Source: DASQFQ01 sp963722815 (GTDB lineage Bacteria; Actinomycetota; Thermoleophilia; Solirubrobacterales; Solirubrobacteraceae). Taken from it: DNA of 64,000 nucleotides. The stretch is taken from assembly GCA_963722815.1 (NCBI GenBank), contig CAVROM010000003.1, positions 1,116,001 through 1,180,000 on the forward strand, in the 5' to 3' direction. Shown piece after piece: positions 1 through 8,870 of this stretch; position 1 is the first letter of the stretch, and each line of letters begins with the position of its first letter. The position numbers and the translations under genes are program-made. The notes under the pieces are model-generated. The model did no database searches, was not told the DNA's origin, and was given only the letters and a program-made list of their open reading frames with translations.

Positions 1-99
1 GAGGAATGTGAGCGCGAGCAGGGCTGCTGCAGCCAACATCCGGAGCGCTGGCGTGTTAGCGCGCGCTGCGGCGGGCTCGCGTGTCGTGATGGTGGTCAT
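1..99 (-). CDS. Secreted or membrane protein, N-terminal fragment (runs off window start)
   Basis: Only the first 33 codons are inside the window. The frame opens with an ATG whose start is decided by an AGGAG ribosome site seven bases upstream. It encodes a polar N-terminus (MTTITTREPAAARANTP) followed by a hydrophobic Ala/Leu stretch (residues about 20-33) that looks like a signal peptide or membrane anchor. It lies downstream of the secreted MopE-repeat gene on the same strand, separated by a strong hairpin, so it probably has its own promoter. The function cannot be told from this fragment. Confidence 0.5.
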   Translation of the reverse strand, partial: MTTITTREPAAARANTPALRMLAAAALLALTFL

Positions 100-120
100 A
101 GCGTCTCCTGGGCGATTGCG

Positions 121-149
121 CTGGGGACGGCGACGGGCGCCGTCCCCAG
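121..149 (-). terminator. Hairpin terminator after the MopE-repeat gene
   Basis: An 11-bp perfect stem (CTGGGGACGGC with GCCGTCCCCAG) closes a 7-base loop just past the stop codon of the gene ending at 163. There is no clear U tail, as is common in high-GC actinobacteria. It separates two minus-strand genes for exported proteins. Confidence 0.6.
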
Positions 150-162
150 CTGGTGGTGGTGT

Positions 163-2124
163 TCAGCAGCGATCCGACGCGGTCGCCGGGACGCAGCGGT
201 CGCTCCGGGTCGGCGCCTTGCCGCGGCGGATGACGAAGCGGACCGTCATCCCGCGGGTGCCCGGCTTGGTGATTCGGACGGTGATGCGGGTGCCCGGCGT
301 GAGCCAACGGCCGCGCAGGCGGCCGGCGATTCCGCGTGCGGCGCGCGCACGGCGCACCGTGAGGCGCTTGGCCCGGAACGGGCAGACCCGGCGCTTGCCG
401 TGGCACTGCACGGTGAGCTTGCTGCCGGCGGGCAGCCGCAGCGCTTGCAGCTTGAGCAGTTGCGTTCGCGCTGCGGAGACTCGCCACGCCACTCGCACGT
501 CGGCTCCGACGGAGGAGTAGGGGGCAGGGCCGCCGGTGCAGTCCTCATCGACCGCGTTGCCCGGCACTTCCACCGCCCCCGGATTGATGGCGGGATCGGC
601 GTCGTTGCAGTCCTGCGGGCGGTTGTAGCCGTCGTGGTCGCGGTCGAGGTCGACCGCATCCTTGCCGTCGCAGTTCTCATCGACTCCGTTCTCGGGCTCG
701 TCGATGGCGCCGACGTGAATCGACGGGTCGTTGTCATTGCAGTCCGCGGGGCGCGGGTTGCCGTCGCCGTCGTGGTCGAGGTTCACCCCGTCGACGCCGT
801 CGCAGTTCTCGTCGATCCCGTCCTCGGGCGTGTCCACGGCTCCAGGGTGGATGCTCGGATCGGCGTCGTTGCAGTCGGCGTCGGAAAGCGAGCCGTCGCC
901 GTCCTGGTCGACCACGGCAACCCAGGAGCGCCGTGCGGGGATCGCATCGGTGTTGCCGACGGAGTCGCTCGCGCGGACCTCGAAGGTGTGACGGCCACCG
1001 GTGAGCCCGTTGATGTCGTAGGGGCTCGTGCACGACGCCCAGTCGCCCGAGTCGAAACGGCACGCGAAGGTCGCGCCCGCCTCCGAGCTGAAAGCGAACT
1101 CCGCGGTCGCGGACTCCACCTTGGCGTCCTCCGCGGGTCCGACATCAGGATCCAGCGCGGTCTCCGGCGCGGTGGTATCGACCCGCCAGCTGTACTCGGC
1201 GGGGTCTGGGTCCTCGACGGCTCCGTTGACAGCCTTCACGCGGAACGTGTGGGCGCCGTCGGTGGGCACGGTGACGGTGCTCGGCGACGAGCAGTCCGCC
1301 CACGAGCCGTCGTCAAGCCGGCACTCAAACGAGCTGCCGGCGACGCTCGTGAACGTGAACGTGCCGGTGGGGCTGCCGGTGGGATCGTCCGGCGTGCCGG
1401 TGATCTGGGTGTCCACGATCGTAAAGCTGCGGACCTCGCTGTATCCCTGCTGTCCGGACTTGTCAGCCGCCCGGACCCGGAGGGTGTGGCCGCCCTCGCT
1501 GAGACCGCCGTAGTGCGTGGTGCCCCCGCTCTGGCAGCCGGTCCACCCGCCGCCATCGAGCTGGCAGTCAACGGCCCCAGTCGGTTCGTCGACGGAGAAC
1601 GGAACGGTCACCGATCGTCCGCCCGGGTAGCTGGTCGAGCCGAGCGTGATCGTGGGGGCCCGCGTGTCGTCGAAGATTGCCTTCGGCGCGAACGTGCCGG
1701 CCGAAAGGAACGGCGCTTCCATGTAACAGCTGTTGCCGGAAGGGTTCGGACAGTTTTCCCAGCGCACGAACTGCCAGTTATTCGGCGGCGAGGCCGCGGG
1801 GGTCGCCCAGATTCGCCCGCTCATCGAGCCCGCGCCTCCGTTGACGCGCTGACCGCAGTACTGGGTCACGCGCTCGTCGAGGTTGCCCGTCATGTTGCAG
1901 CTGGCGGCCCCGAAGCTGTAGGTGATGGTGCCCGCCCCCTGCACGTACGACTGCACCCGCAGGTCGCCAGCGAACGCGGGCAGCGCGCCGAGCGTCAGAA
2001 GGAGAAGCAAGGCGAGCAGGGCGCTGCTGACAAGCCGTCGTCGGGGTGTGTCGGCCGTGCCGACGGTGAGCGAGCCGGGCGCACCGGCGAGGCCAGGATG
2101 GTTGAGCGGTGAGGAGCTGAACAT
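163..2124 (-). CDS. Secreted protein with Ig-like/cohesive repeats and MopE-type metal-binding repeats
   Basis: A protein of about 653 aa. The reading frame is open further upstream, but the ATG at 2124 is preferred because GAAAGGA lies seven bases before it and a signal peptide follows (LALLLLLTLGALPAFAG, about residues 30-46). Residues about 90-400 hold three or four Cys-containing beta repeats of the kind FECRLDDGSWADCSSP ... HTFRVKA, an Ig-like repeat seen in actinobacterial surface proteins. Residues about 400-540 hold three MopE-type repeats (DADCNDADPSIHPGA ... IDENCDG), which in known families bind calcium or copper. The C-terminus is a basic beta domain with CxGKRRVC. It is probably an exported, metal-binding, cell-surface or matrix protein. 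The substrate is unknown. Confidence 0.75.
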   Translation of the reverse strand: MFSSSPLNHPGLAGAPGSLTVGTADTPRRRLVSSALLALLLLLTLGALPAFAGDLRVQSYVQGAGTITYSFGAASCNMTGNLDERVTQYCGQRVNGGAGSMSGRIWATPAASPPNNWQFVRWENCPNPSGNSCYMEAPFLSAGTFAPKAIFDDTRAPTITLGSTSYPGGRSVTVPFSVDEPTGAVDCQLDGGGWTGCQSGGTTHYGGLSEGGHTLRVRAADKSGQQGYSEVRSFTIVDTQITGTPDDPTGSPTGTFTFTSVAGSSFECRLDDGSWADCSSPSTVTVPTDGAHTFRVKAVNGAVEDPDPAEYSWRVDTTAPETALDPDVGPAEDAKVESATAEFAFSSEAGATFACRFDSGDWASCTSPYDINGLTGGRHTFEVRASDSVGNTDAIPARRSWVAVVDQDGDGSLSDADCNDADPSIHPGAVDTPEDGIDENCDGVDGVNLDHDGDGNPRPADCNDNDPSIHVGAIDEPENGVDENCDGKDAVDLDRDHDGYNRPQDCNDADPAINPGAVEVPGNAVDEDCTGGPAPYSSVGADVRVAWRVSAARTQLLKLQALRLPAGSKLTVQCHGKRRVCPFRAKRLTVRRARAARGIAGRLRGRWLTPGTRITVRITKPGTRGMTVRFVIRRGKAPTRSDRCVPATASDRC

Positions 2125-2775
2125 CAGAGAGTCCTTTCGAGGGTTGGAGACGGCGAATCGAGCTGGCTGGCGGCGGTGAGTGCGGCGAAGTGGGGGGGCC
2201 ATGGCGGGTCTTTCTGCCGCGGAGTGCACCGCGGCGACTTGAGGCGTGGCGAACCTGGTGGCCGGCGATGCGCGGAGTCGCCGGCGATCCGTGGATTCCG
2301 GGGAGTTGGTAGGGCGCATGCTGCGTGGGCGACGCGGGTGTTCGCATCGGTGCCGACCCCAGCCGGCGACCCCAGCAACTGCACGCGGCGGTCCGTCCAT
2401 CCGCCCAGCCAGGTGTCACCGATCCCGCCCGCACGGCGTCGCCGAATGAATCTCTCGGATTGCGCGCTGGGGTCGCTAACGATGCGAGGGCGCCGGCGCT
2501 CGCCGCATCCTCACGCCATGGCGCTCATGCACGAGCAACGAGCCAGCGATGACCACCGAACCCTCCGGCCCGCTGACGCAACCGTCCGGCGGCGACCGCG
2601 CGCGCAGGGCCCCCACGCGCGGGAAGAATCAGATCGGCTTACTCGCGTGCCGAAGCCGACAGCGCGAGGACCACTGATCGGCTGGGTGCGGGGTCATTCC
2701 GGCTGCGATGGCAGCGGTCTATTCTGCGTGCAGAGCGAGGTCGTCTCCGGCGAGCTGCGCCGGTTGCGAGATCGG
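2125..2775. other. Intergenic region with one full and one partial copy of a GACCCCAG repeat
   Basis: I see no convincing gene in these 650 bases. They hold the upstream region of the MopE-repeat gene. One 36-base repeat copy (2341-2376, TTCGCATCGGTGCCGACCCC and onward) and an inverted partial copy (2467-2488) match repeats at 4757 and 7791. Confidence 0.4.
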
Positions 2776-4515
2776 TCAGGACCCCGCTGGGTTCGGACGC
2801 GGAAGGTGCCACAGCCCGAAGCGGTCGCGCCAGTAGTCGGTAAGGAAGATGTTGTCGGGATCGTGCTGGGCCTGGAGCCGCAGGAAGTCGTCCCAGCGTG
2901 GGTACTGCCTGCATAGAAACTCGAGCCAGTCCGGCTCCTCTCGGGATATGCGCGGCTGGTACTTGGCCCAATGCAGTCGGAACGGGACGCCGGCGCCCCG
3001 CAGCAACTCCCACACCTCGCGGAAGAATGGCTCGATCGGATCGCCCGCGTTCTTGGCGAACCAGTAGGGGTCGATGCGGAAAGCGCCGTCCTTCCAGTCG
3101 TCGTCGCCCGAGGTGTAGGAGGGGCTCAGCCAGAACGATGTTGGCTTGGCCGCATAGAGCTCCCACGCGTAGGTTCCGGTGCGGCGGTACGCCTCATGCG
3201 GGTCACTCGGCTCCGAGAAGTGGCAGTGCAGGATCTCCATCGCGTCCCGGGCTCGGCTGATCGGGAGCCACAACTCGGTGAAGGCCGTCTTGAGCAGCAC
3301 GTCGCTGGCCTCGTTGTCCATCGGGAGGCCGTGCCACGCCCAGTCGGCGAAGTGCTTCTCGCCCCGCGCTCGGGTATCGAGCGGTACGAACCACTTGAGT
3401 AGGAGCGGGAAGAAGGTCGGGATTGAGCACCTGATCAGCGACCTGAACGGCGTGAGCACCGTGACGAACGTGTTCGCCGCGCCTCGGGCCACGTGCGCAC
3501 AGACGCGCGCGCCCGCGCGACGGATCCGACCGCCGGGTTGGCCCTGCCGGTCCCGCCCAAGCGCCGCCTCGAGGTCGTCGAAGTCGCCGGCGAGCTCGCG
3601 CTTCGCTCGTCCCAGATCACCGAGATTGCCGAGGATCGTGTAGATCAGCGACACGAAGTGCTGCTCGAGGCGGGGATAGCGTCCGAACTGCCGGTAGGGA
3701 TTGGGATGGAACGCGGCGTCGGGGTACACCCGCCGCGCGCGCCAGGTCAGGATGCGCTCGGCTCCGCGCTGCGGCCACCATTCGAGCCGGGCGTAGTCGG
3801 CCTCGCGGAGGAAGCACTCGAGCGACGGGCGGTCGTCGTCGCCGTCGCCCAGGACGTCGACCGGGCAGGCCTCGAGCGTGGTCGTCGTCTCCGTGCCGGC
3901 GATCGCGAAGTTCTCTGAGCACTGGAAGGTGATCTTCGAGACCACGCCCAGCAGACCGAGGTTCGGCGCCATCGCGTGGAATGCGTCGGGGTCGTCGTCG
4001 CGGTTGATGTTGAGGATCTCGCCCCGGCCGTCGATCAGGCGGAATCCCCACAGGTTGTCGTTCACCGAAAGCTTGACCGACCCTCCGGCCGATCCCGTCG
4101 CCGTGAAGCCGCCCACGGTCTGGTGCGTGATGCCGCCCGTCTCGTCGAGCGCCCAGTGCTTGCACATGGCGAGTTGCCACAGCAGGCTGCTCTCGAGCGT
4201 CGCCGAGGGTTCTGCCGGGTCGTGGCCAAGATGCGTGCCGGCCTTCACCTCGACGAGCCTGCGAGCCTCGTCCTTCACCCGCCAGCCCAGGTAGCGGTCG
4301 AGGGCGACGTTGATCTCGTCGCTCGGCGGTGGCGTGTGCCGGCTCACCACGTTCTCCTGCGGTCCCGGCGCGTCCGCGTAGATCGCGAGCGACACCGAGT
4401 GCGCCGCGCCGCGCACCCGCAGCTCCCGGCCCTCGCGCCGGGCCCGCTTGACGAGCCAGACGATCTCGTCCTCGCTCGCCGGGTGGTAGAGCCCGTCCTC
4501 GCCCAGAGAGACCAT
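2776..4515 (-). CDS. FAD-linked oxidase of the aldonolactone oxidase type
   Basis: About 579 aa. The N-terminal part is an FAD-binding type 4 (PCMH) domain: GRELRVRGAAHSVS near residue 30 and GGITHQTVGGFTATGSAGGS around 150-170. The C-terminal part resembles the D-arabinono-1,4-lactone oxidase domain, with the HWAK motif near residue 520 and a closing DPDNIFLTDYWRDRFGL. Known relatives oxidise aldonolactones or sugar alcohols with O2, giving peroxide. The substrate here is unknown. The ATG at 4515 has only a weak ribosome site and the family usually has 10-30 more residues, so the true start may lie upstream or the 5' end may be damaged. It is divergent from the LuxR gene at 4853, which is a plausible regulator. 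Confidence 0.8.
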   Translation of the reverse strand: MVSLGEDGLYHPASEDEIVWLVKRARREGRELRVRGAAHSVSLAIYADAPGPQENVVSRHTPPPSDEINVALDRYLGWRVKDEARRLVEVKAGTHLGHDPAEPSATLESSLLWQLAMCKHWALDETGGITHQTVGGFTATGSAGGSVKLSVNDNLWGFRLIDGRGEILNINRDDDPDAFHAMAPNLGLLGVVSKITFQCSENFAIAGTETTTTLEACPVDVLGDGDDDRPSLECFLREADYARLEWWPQRGAERILTWRARRVYPDAAFHPNPYRQFGRYPRLEQHFVSLIYTILGNLGDLGRAKRELAGDFDDLEAALGRDRQGQPGGRIRRAGARVCAHVARGAANTFVTVLTPFRSLIRCSIPTFFPLLLKWFVPLDTRARGEKHFADWAWHGLPMDNEASDVLLKTAFTELWLPISRARDAMEILHCHFSEPSDPHEAYRRTGTYAWELYAAKPTSFWLSPSYTSGDDDWKDGAFRIDPYWFAKNAGDPIEPFFREVWELLRGAGVPFRLHWAKYQPRISREEPDWLEFLCRQYPRWDDFLRLQAQHDPDNIFLTDYWRDRFGLWHLPRPNPAGS

Positions 4516-4852
4516 GCCCGGCGCGGAGTCTGACCTCGGCGCCGGGACGGCGCAAGCCGTGCTGCGCTGCACGACGCGACTAGCCCATGCGGCGCACGAA
4601 GCGCCGCTGGTGGGCACGGCGGCCCCGACGGGCGAACTCGCGCCGGCGGTCGGCGGCAACCGCGTCGAACAGGAGAGGGGATGGGAAGGCGGGCACGGGC
4701 TCGCTCCTCGGTCGGGGCTGGAACACGACAACGAGCATGCGCCCCGATGACTCGGCTCGCATCGGGGTCGACCCCAGTCCACGACCCCAGCGCAAGACTA
4801 TTTCTTTGGTGAGCGAACGGCGATAGGCTCGCCGAGAAGCAGCCGAGGCTCC
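4516..4852. promoter_or_regulatory. Divergent intergenic region with GACCCCAG repeat and a 12-bp palindrome
   Basis: This stretch separates the oxidase and LuxR genes, which are divergent, so both promoters should lie here. At 4757-4790 is a copy of the repeat also found at 2341 and 7791. It contains the perfect palindrome GGGGTCGACCCC (4764-4775) and two CGACCCCAG units about 13 bases apart. It could be an operator or a dispersed repeat. No gene is evident. Confidence 0.4.
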
Positions 4853-7783
4853 ATGAACCTTTACGACAGGGAGTACGCCCTAGGCGAGATCGACGACGCG
4901 CTGGCCATGGCGAGCCAGGGCCGCGGCCGCTTCGTGGCGATCGAAGGCTCACCGGGGATCGGCAAGACCGCGCTCGTGGCCGCCGCCCACGAGAGTGCGC
5001 GAGCCGCCGGCTTCGACACGCTCGCGGCGCGCGGCGGCGAGCTTGAAGCCGACTTCCCGTTCGGCGTCGTGCGCCAGCTCTTCGAGGCCCGCTTGGTATC
5101 GGCCGACGGTGCAGCCCGCGCCGAGCTGCTGGCGGGTGCGGCCGGCCTCGCCGCGCCGGTGCTGGGCTTCGACGAGGCCGGTCGTTGGGAGGGTCGCGAG
5201 GTCAACGGCGCGGTGGCGTCGTACGCGCGGCTGCATGGTCTCTACTGGCTAGTCGCGAATCTCGCCGCGGCGCAGCCGCTCCTCCTGATCGTCGACGACG
5301 TGCACTGGGCGGACGCGCCGTCGCTGCGCTGGCTCAGCTACCTGGCCGCTCGGGTCGACGACCTGCCGATCCTCGTCCTGCTCGCCTTCAGATCGCTCGA
5401 TGACCGCTCTCCCGACGATTTGCTGCTCACCGTGACACACGCTCCGGGGCCCGGCGTTCTCCGTCTCGAGCCGCTGTCGGTGGACGCGGTCCGGTCACTC
5501 GTGCGCGCGACACTCGGCAAGTCCGCGGGCGACGCCTTCTGCCAGGCGTGTCGTGAAGCGACCGGCGGCAATCCGTTCTACCTGCAGGAGCTCACCGCCG
5601 ACCTTGCGCGCTCGGGCCTGCGTCCCAGCGACGAGGCCGCTAGCCGGGTCGCGAGCGTCGGACCAAGGACCGTCGCTCACAGCGTCAGGCGGCGGCTCGC
5701 GGCGCTCGGCGAGCCCGCGATCGCGCTGGCGCGCGCAGTCGCTGTGCTCGGGTCGAGTGCTGAGCATCATCACGCCGCCGCGCTGATCGGAGGCGAAGGC
5801 ACTGATATTGCGGCCCGAGCTGCCGCGCTCGTCGACGCCGGCATCCTCGCGAGCGGGCCGACGCTCCGCTTCACCCATCCGGTCGTCCGCGCGGCGGTCT
5901 ACGGCGACATGCCGACGAGGACACGCAATGACGCCCACGCCCAGGCAGCGCGCGTGCTGGCCGGCGAGAACGCCACGCCGGAGCACGTCGCGATGCACCT
6001 CCTAGCGACACCGCCGGGCCGCGACCCGTGGGTGGTGGGCGCGCTGCGCACCGCGGCGGCGAGTGCGTTGTCACACGGGACGCCCGCCGCCGCCACGACC
6101 TACCTCCGCCGCGCGCTCGACGAGGCGACGAACGACGATCTCGAGGTCGCGGTTTTGGCCGAGCTGGGTCATGCGGAGATCCGCGCTGGCGAGGGCACCG
6201 CCGTCGAGCATCTCCAGGAAGCACTCGCCTCTCGGCGCGACCCATCCGAGCGGGCGGAGGTCACGCTCGAGCTCGGTCGCGCGCTCACGGTGCAGGGACG
6301 ACCGCAGGATGCCGCCCGGCTGCTGCTGCAGTTGCTTGACGACTCGGCAGCGCTCGACGCTGACACCGTGCTTCGAATCGAGGCCGAGCTGATCAACGCG
6401 AGCCGCCTGGACGCGACGACGCGCGGCATCGCACTGGAGCGGCTCGCGCGCGTCAAGGCCGACCTTCCCGGCACCCGGCCGGGCGAGCGGCTCATGCTCG
6501 CCCATCTGGCCTATGAGGCGGTCTGCCGCTCGGCGCCCGCGGCCCACGCGGCCGCTCTAGCGCGACGTGCGCTGGCCGATGGAGCGCTGCTCGCGGAGGA
6601 AGGCTGCGAGTCGCCCTCGTACTACGTCGCGGCATGGACGCTCGGCCTCGCCGACTGCCTGCAGGAGTCCCACCGGGCGCTGACCGCGGGACTCGACGCA
6701 GCTCGGCGCGAGGGATCGGCACTGGGGTTCGCGCTCGCGCTCTCGTTCCGCACGTCCGTCCACTATCGCCGTGGCGCCCTCGCCGAAGCGGAAGCTGACG
6801 CGCGTAGCGTCGGGGCGGCGCTGGCCGACGGCGCCGGCGACTCCCGCGACGCGTTCGACGTCAAGGCCCACGGATGGCATCCACTTGCCGTCGCGTTCCT
6901 CGTCGACACGCTGGTCGAGCGGGCCCAACTCGACGACGCCCAACGAACGCTCCAGATCATCGGCATGGTGGGCGGCGACGCCGAGGACGCTTCCGCAATA
7001 CCGCAGAACATGCTGTTCAACCCGCTGTTGTACGCACGCGCCGGCCTTCGGCTCGCAGAGGGCAGCAACGAACTCGGCGTGGCCGATCTACGCGAGGCCG
7101 GCCGACGCGCGACCGACGCGGGAATTCAGACTGCGGCGCTGCGCGAATGGCGGTCGACGCTCGCGCTCGCGCTCGCGCGCGCCGGCGAGCCGGAGGAGGC
7201 GTGGCGGCTGGCTACGGAGGAGCTGGCGCTCGCCCGTTCGTTCGACTCGCCAAGACCGCTCGGCATCGCACTCCGCGCGCTCGGACTACTCGACCGCGGG
7301 AGCACGGGCGAGGGAATGCTGAGCGACTCGGTCGACCTCCTGCGCGAGTCGGAGTCACGGCTCGAACTGGCGCGATCGTTGGTCGAGCTGGGCGCCGCAC
7401 GGCGCCGCCGCGGCGAACGCGTCGCGGGCCGCGAGCTGCTGCGTGAAGCGCTCGAAGTTGCCCACGAAAGCGGAGCGGACGCCGTCGGGGCACGTGCGCG
7501 CGAAGAGCTCGCAGCGGCCGGATCGCGCCCACGGCGCCCAGTTCGCACGGGTGTGGATGCGCTCACCGCGAGCGAGCTGCGGGTCGCCCGACTCGCTGCC
7601 GATGGAATGACCAACCGCGAGATCGCCCAGTCGCTGTTCGTGACGCTGAAGACCGTCGAGTGGCACCTGGCGCAGGTGTATCGCAAGCTCGACATCGCCG
7701 GCAGGGCGGCGCTGCCCGACCACCTCGGTGTCACGGTCGTGGCTGGCGACAGCGCCCCGCGTGCGGTCGTCACCGGCGCGTGA
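4853..7783 (+). CDS. Large ATP-binding LuxR family regulator (LAL/MalT-like)
   Basis: 976 aa, the usual size for LAL regulators. It has an N-terminal AAA-type NTPase with Walker A GSPGIGKTAL (about 32-41) and Walker B LLIVDDVHWAD (about 143-153), then a long alpha-helical TPR-like sensor region. A C-terminal LuxR helix-turn-helix (about 903-965) contains TNREIAQSLFVTLKTVEWHL. The ATG is preceded by a CGAGG ribosome site. Such proteins use inducer and ATP to assemble on DNA and activate transcription. The divergent FAD oxidase is the likeliest target, by position only. Two similar genes lie at 33.4 and 54.0 kb. Confidence 0.88.
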   Translation: MNLYDREYALGEIDDALAMASQGRGRFVAIEGSPGIGKTALVAAAHESARAAGFDTLAARGGELEADFPFGVVRQLFEARLVSADGAARAELLAGAAGLAAPVLGFDEAGRWEGREVNGAVASYARLHGLYWLVANLAAAQPLLLIVDDVHWADAPSLRWLSYLAARVDDLPILVLLAFRSLDDRSPDDLLLTVTHAPGPGVLRLEPLSVDAVRSLVRATLGKSAGDAFCQACREATGGNPFYLQELTADLARSGLRPSDEAASRVASVGPRTVAHSVRRRLAALGEPAIALARAVAVLGSSAEHHHAAALIGGEGTDIAARAAALVDAGILASGPTLRFTHPVVRAAVYGDMPTRTRNDAHAQAARVLAGENATPEHVAMHLLATPPGRDPWVVGALRTAAASALSHGTPAAATTYLRRALDEATNDDLEVAVLAELGHAEIRAGEGTAVEHLQEALASRRDPSERAEVTLELGRALTVQGRPQDAARLLLQLLDDSAALDADTVLRIEAELINASRLDATTRGIALERLARVKADLPGTRPGERLMLAHLAYEAVCRSAPAAHAAALARRALADGALLAEEGCESPSYYVAAWTLGLADCLQESHRALTAGLDAARREGSALGFALALSFRTSVHYRRGALAEAEADARSVGAALADGAGDSRDAFDVKAHGWHPLAVAFLVDTLVERAQLDDAQRTLQIIGMVGGDAEDASAIPQNMLFNPLLYARAGLRLAEGSNELGVADLREAGRRATDAGIQTAALREWRSTLALALARAGEPEEAWRLATEELALARSFDSPRPLGIALRALGLLDRGSTGEGMLSDSVDLLRESESRLELARSLVELGAARRRRGERVAGRELLREALEVAHESGADAVGARAREELAAAGSRPRRPVRTGVDALTASELRVARLAADGMTNREIAQSLFVTLKTVEWHLAQVYRKLDIAGRAALPDHLGVTVVAGDSAPRAVVTGA

Positions 7784-7790
7784 ACTCTTT

Positions 7791-7823
7791 GGGGTCGGAG
7801 GCTGGGGTGCGCCCCGATGCGAG
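7791..7823. repeat. GACCCCAG intergenic repeat, inverted copy
   Basis: Read on the minus strand it gives CTCGCATCGGGGCGCACCCC and onward. It matches the copies at 2341-2376 and 4757-4790 over about 34 bases. It lies between the end of the LuxR gene and the small ORF at 7852, so it may act in the promoter of the 7852-8639 pair. Confidence 0.5.
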
Positions 7824-7851
7824 GGCCTCCGGTGTTCGGGAGCCTTGCCGT

Positions 7852-7974
7852 ATGACATTCACACACCCCCCGTTGGCTCGGGCGCCGTCGTCGGGGGACT
7901 ACGAGATCGTCCGCCGGCTCGACCTCCATGCCGGCGACGAAGTCGCCGCACACTTCGGGGAGAGTCGACGATGA
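7852..7974 (+). CDS. Small 40-aa ORF coupled to the membrane protein
   Basis: MTFTHPPLARAPSSGDYEIV and onward, 40 codons. It ends in CGATGA, so its stop overlaps the ATG of the next gene by the ATGA arrangement typical of translational coupling. A GGGAG ribosome site lies about ten bases before its ATG. There is no recognisable domain. It may be a leader peptide or a small partner of the membrane protein. Coding status is supported only by the overlap and the ribosome site. Confidence 0.4.
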   Translation: MTFTHPPLARAPSSGDYEIVRRLDLHAGDEVAAHFGESRR

Positions 7975-8639
7975 CCGACAGAGAGCAGCTAATCGCCGCT
8001 CGGCTCAACGAGGCCGAGTACCTGTTCGTGAGCGCGCGGTCACACTTCAACCGCGCCGACCAGGTGGTCGCCGTGGGGACCACGGCCGTAGCCGCCGCCA
8101 TCGGCGTCGCGGCTGCACACGAGGAGTTCTCCACTGAGCTGCTCATCGGGCTGCCGCCGCTGCTCCTGCTCCTGGTGACGTATGTACTGCAGACCTATGC
8201 CGACGTCGTGGTGATGGAGACAGCGCGGGCGCGTATCGAGGAGGTGCTCGCGAACGAGCTGGGGCAATCGCCGCTGATCTATCAACGGTGGGCCAACCGC
8301 CGCCAGCGGCGAGTCAAGTCGTTCAGCCCCGCGGGGATGACGGTCGTCGTGAGCGTGGGCGTGGTGGGACTGATGATCGCGGGCGGAATCGCCGCGTGGA
8401 ATGCCGGCGGGCAGTGGGCCGAGGTCGCCTACGCCGCGGGCACAGCGCTCCTGCTCGCCACCGCGATTGGCGCGGCCGTCGATTTCGCCATGGCCGAGCG
8501 CGTGACAAGCCGGAACGTCCGGGAGTGGCCCGCGGTAGATCCCCCACGTCCAGACTCCAGCCGCATGACCCGTATCCACCGGCGGGTCGCAGCCATCATG
8601 GACGGACCGCCCGACGAGCCGCCTCAGCCGCGTGGCTAG
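7971..8639 (+). CDS. Hypothetical membrane protein with about four TM helices
   Basis: 222 aa. The ATG at 7971 overlaps the stop of the 40-aa ORF and has GGGGAGAG upstream. Hydrophobic segments lie at about 30-48, 58-75, 120-140 and 150-172. They are arranged as two hairpins with a cytoplasmic, Arg-rich loop between (residues about 80-118, QRWANRRQRRVKS) and a polar C-terminal tail. I do not recognise the family. The tail ends in Pro/Arg residues with no motif. Confidence 0.6.
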   Translation: MTDREQLIAARLNEAEYLFVSARSHFNRADQVVAVGTTAVAAAIGVAAAHEEFSTELLIGLPPLLLLLVTYVLQTYADVVVMETARARIEEVLANELGQSPLIYQRWANRRQRRVKSFSPAGMTVVVSVGVVGLMIAGGIAAWNAGGQWAEVAYAAGTALLLATAIGAAVDFAMAERVTSRNVREWPAVDPPRPDSSRMTRIHRRVAAIMDGPPDEPPQPRG

Positions 8640-8702
8640 TCGGCGATCCGCTCAGCGCGCCGCCGACCGGAGCCGAAACAGCACGCTGAGCAGGTAATTC
8701 CA

Positions 8703-8870
8703 TGCGCCGAAGAGGACTCGAACCTCCACCCGGTTATCCCGGACCAGGCCCTCAACCTTGTAACCCGGGTGTCAGATACGTCCTATGCGTCCACAGCGTC
8801 CAGAACGAGCGGAAATCTGGACGCATCGGACGCAATGGACGATTTGGATGTTGCCGCGGAGTTGCCACGA
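8703..8870 (-). mobile_element. Attachment-like cassette 1: tRNA-Leu(GAG) 3' half plus 9-bp iterons
   Basis: On the minus strand, 8703-8770 reads as the 3' half of a tRNA-Leu: anticodon loop TTGAGGG, a variable arm CCGGGATAACCGG, T arm GGAGG-TTCGAGT-CCTCT, and acceptor TCGGCGC-A without CCA. The 5' half is absent. To the right are direct 9-base units starting cGTCC(A) (8779-8807), then inverted TGGACG units (8820-8850), then two degenerate GATGTTGCCACG-like 12-mers (8848-8870). A decayed version of the GC hairpin seen in cassettes 2, 5 and 6 lies at about 8664-8692. Truncated tRNA plus flanking repeats is the usual signature of an integration attachment site. Confidence 0.6.

Noticed and set aside
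400..2112. A 570-aa plus-strand ORF opposite the MopE-repeat gene
   Set aside because: It is a shadow of the minus-strand gene. It is Val/Arg-rich without a domain, and its frame mirrors the codon bias of the true gene.
163..2400. Long N-terminal extension of the MopE-repeat protein
   Set aside because: The extra 92 codons have no ribosome site and would bury the signal peptide. The ATG at 2124 has GAAAGGA at the right distance.
8703..8770. A complete tRNA-Leu gene at the repeat
   Set aside because: The T arm, variable arm and anticodon loop are good, but the sequence beyond the anticodon loop cannot form a D arm or an acceptor strand pairing with TCGGCGC. The same holds for all copies.
8779..8850. 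CRISPR array
   Set aside because: The 9-bp periodic units are too short and are inverted about a centre. There are no 28-37 bp direct repeats with spacers and no cas genes in the window.
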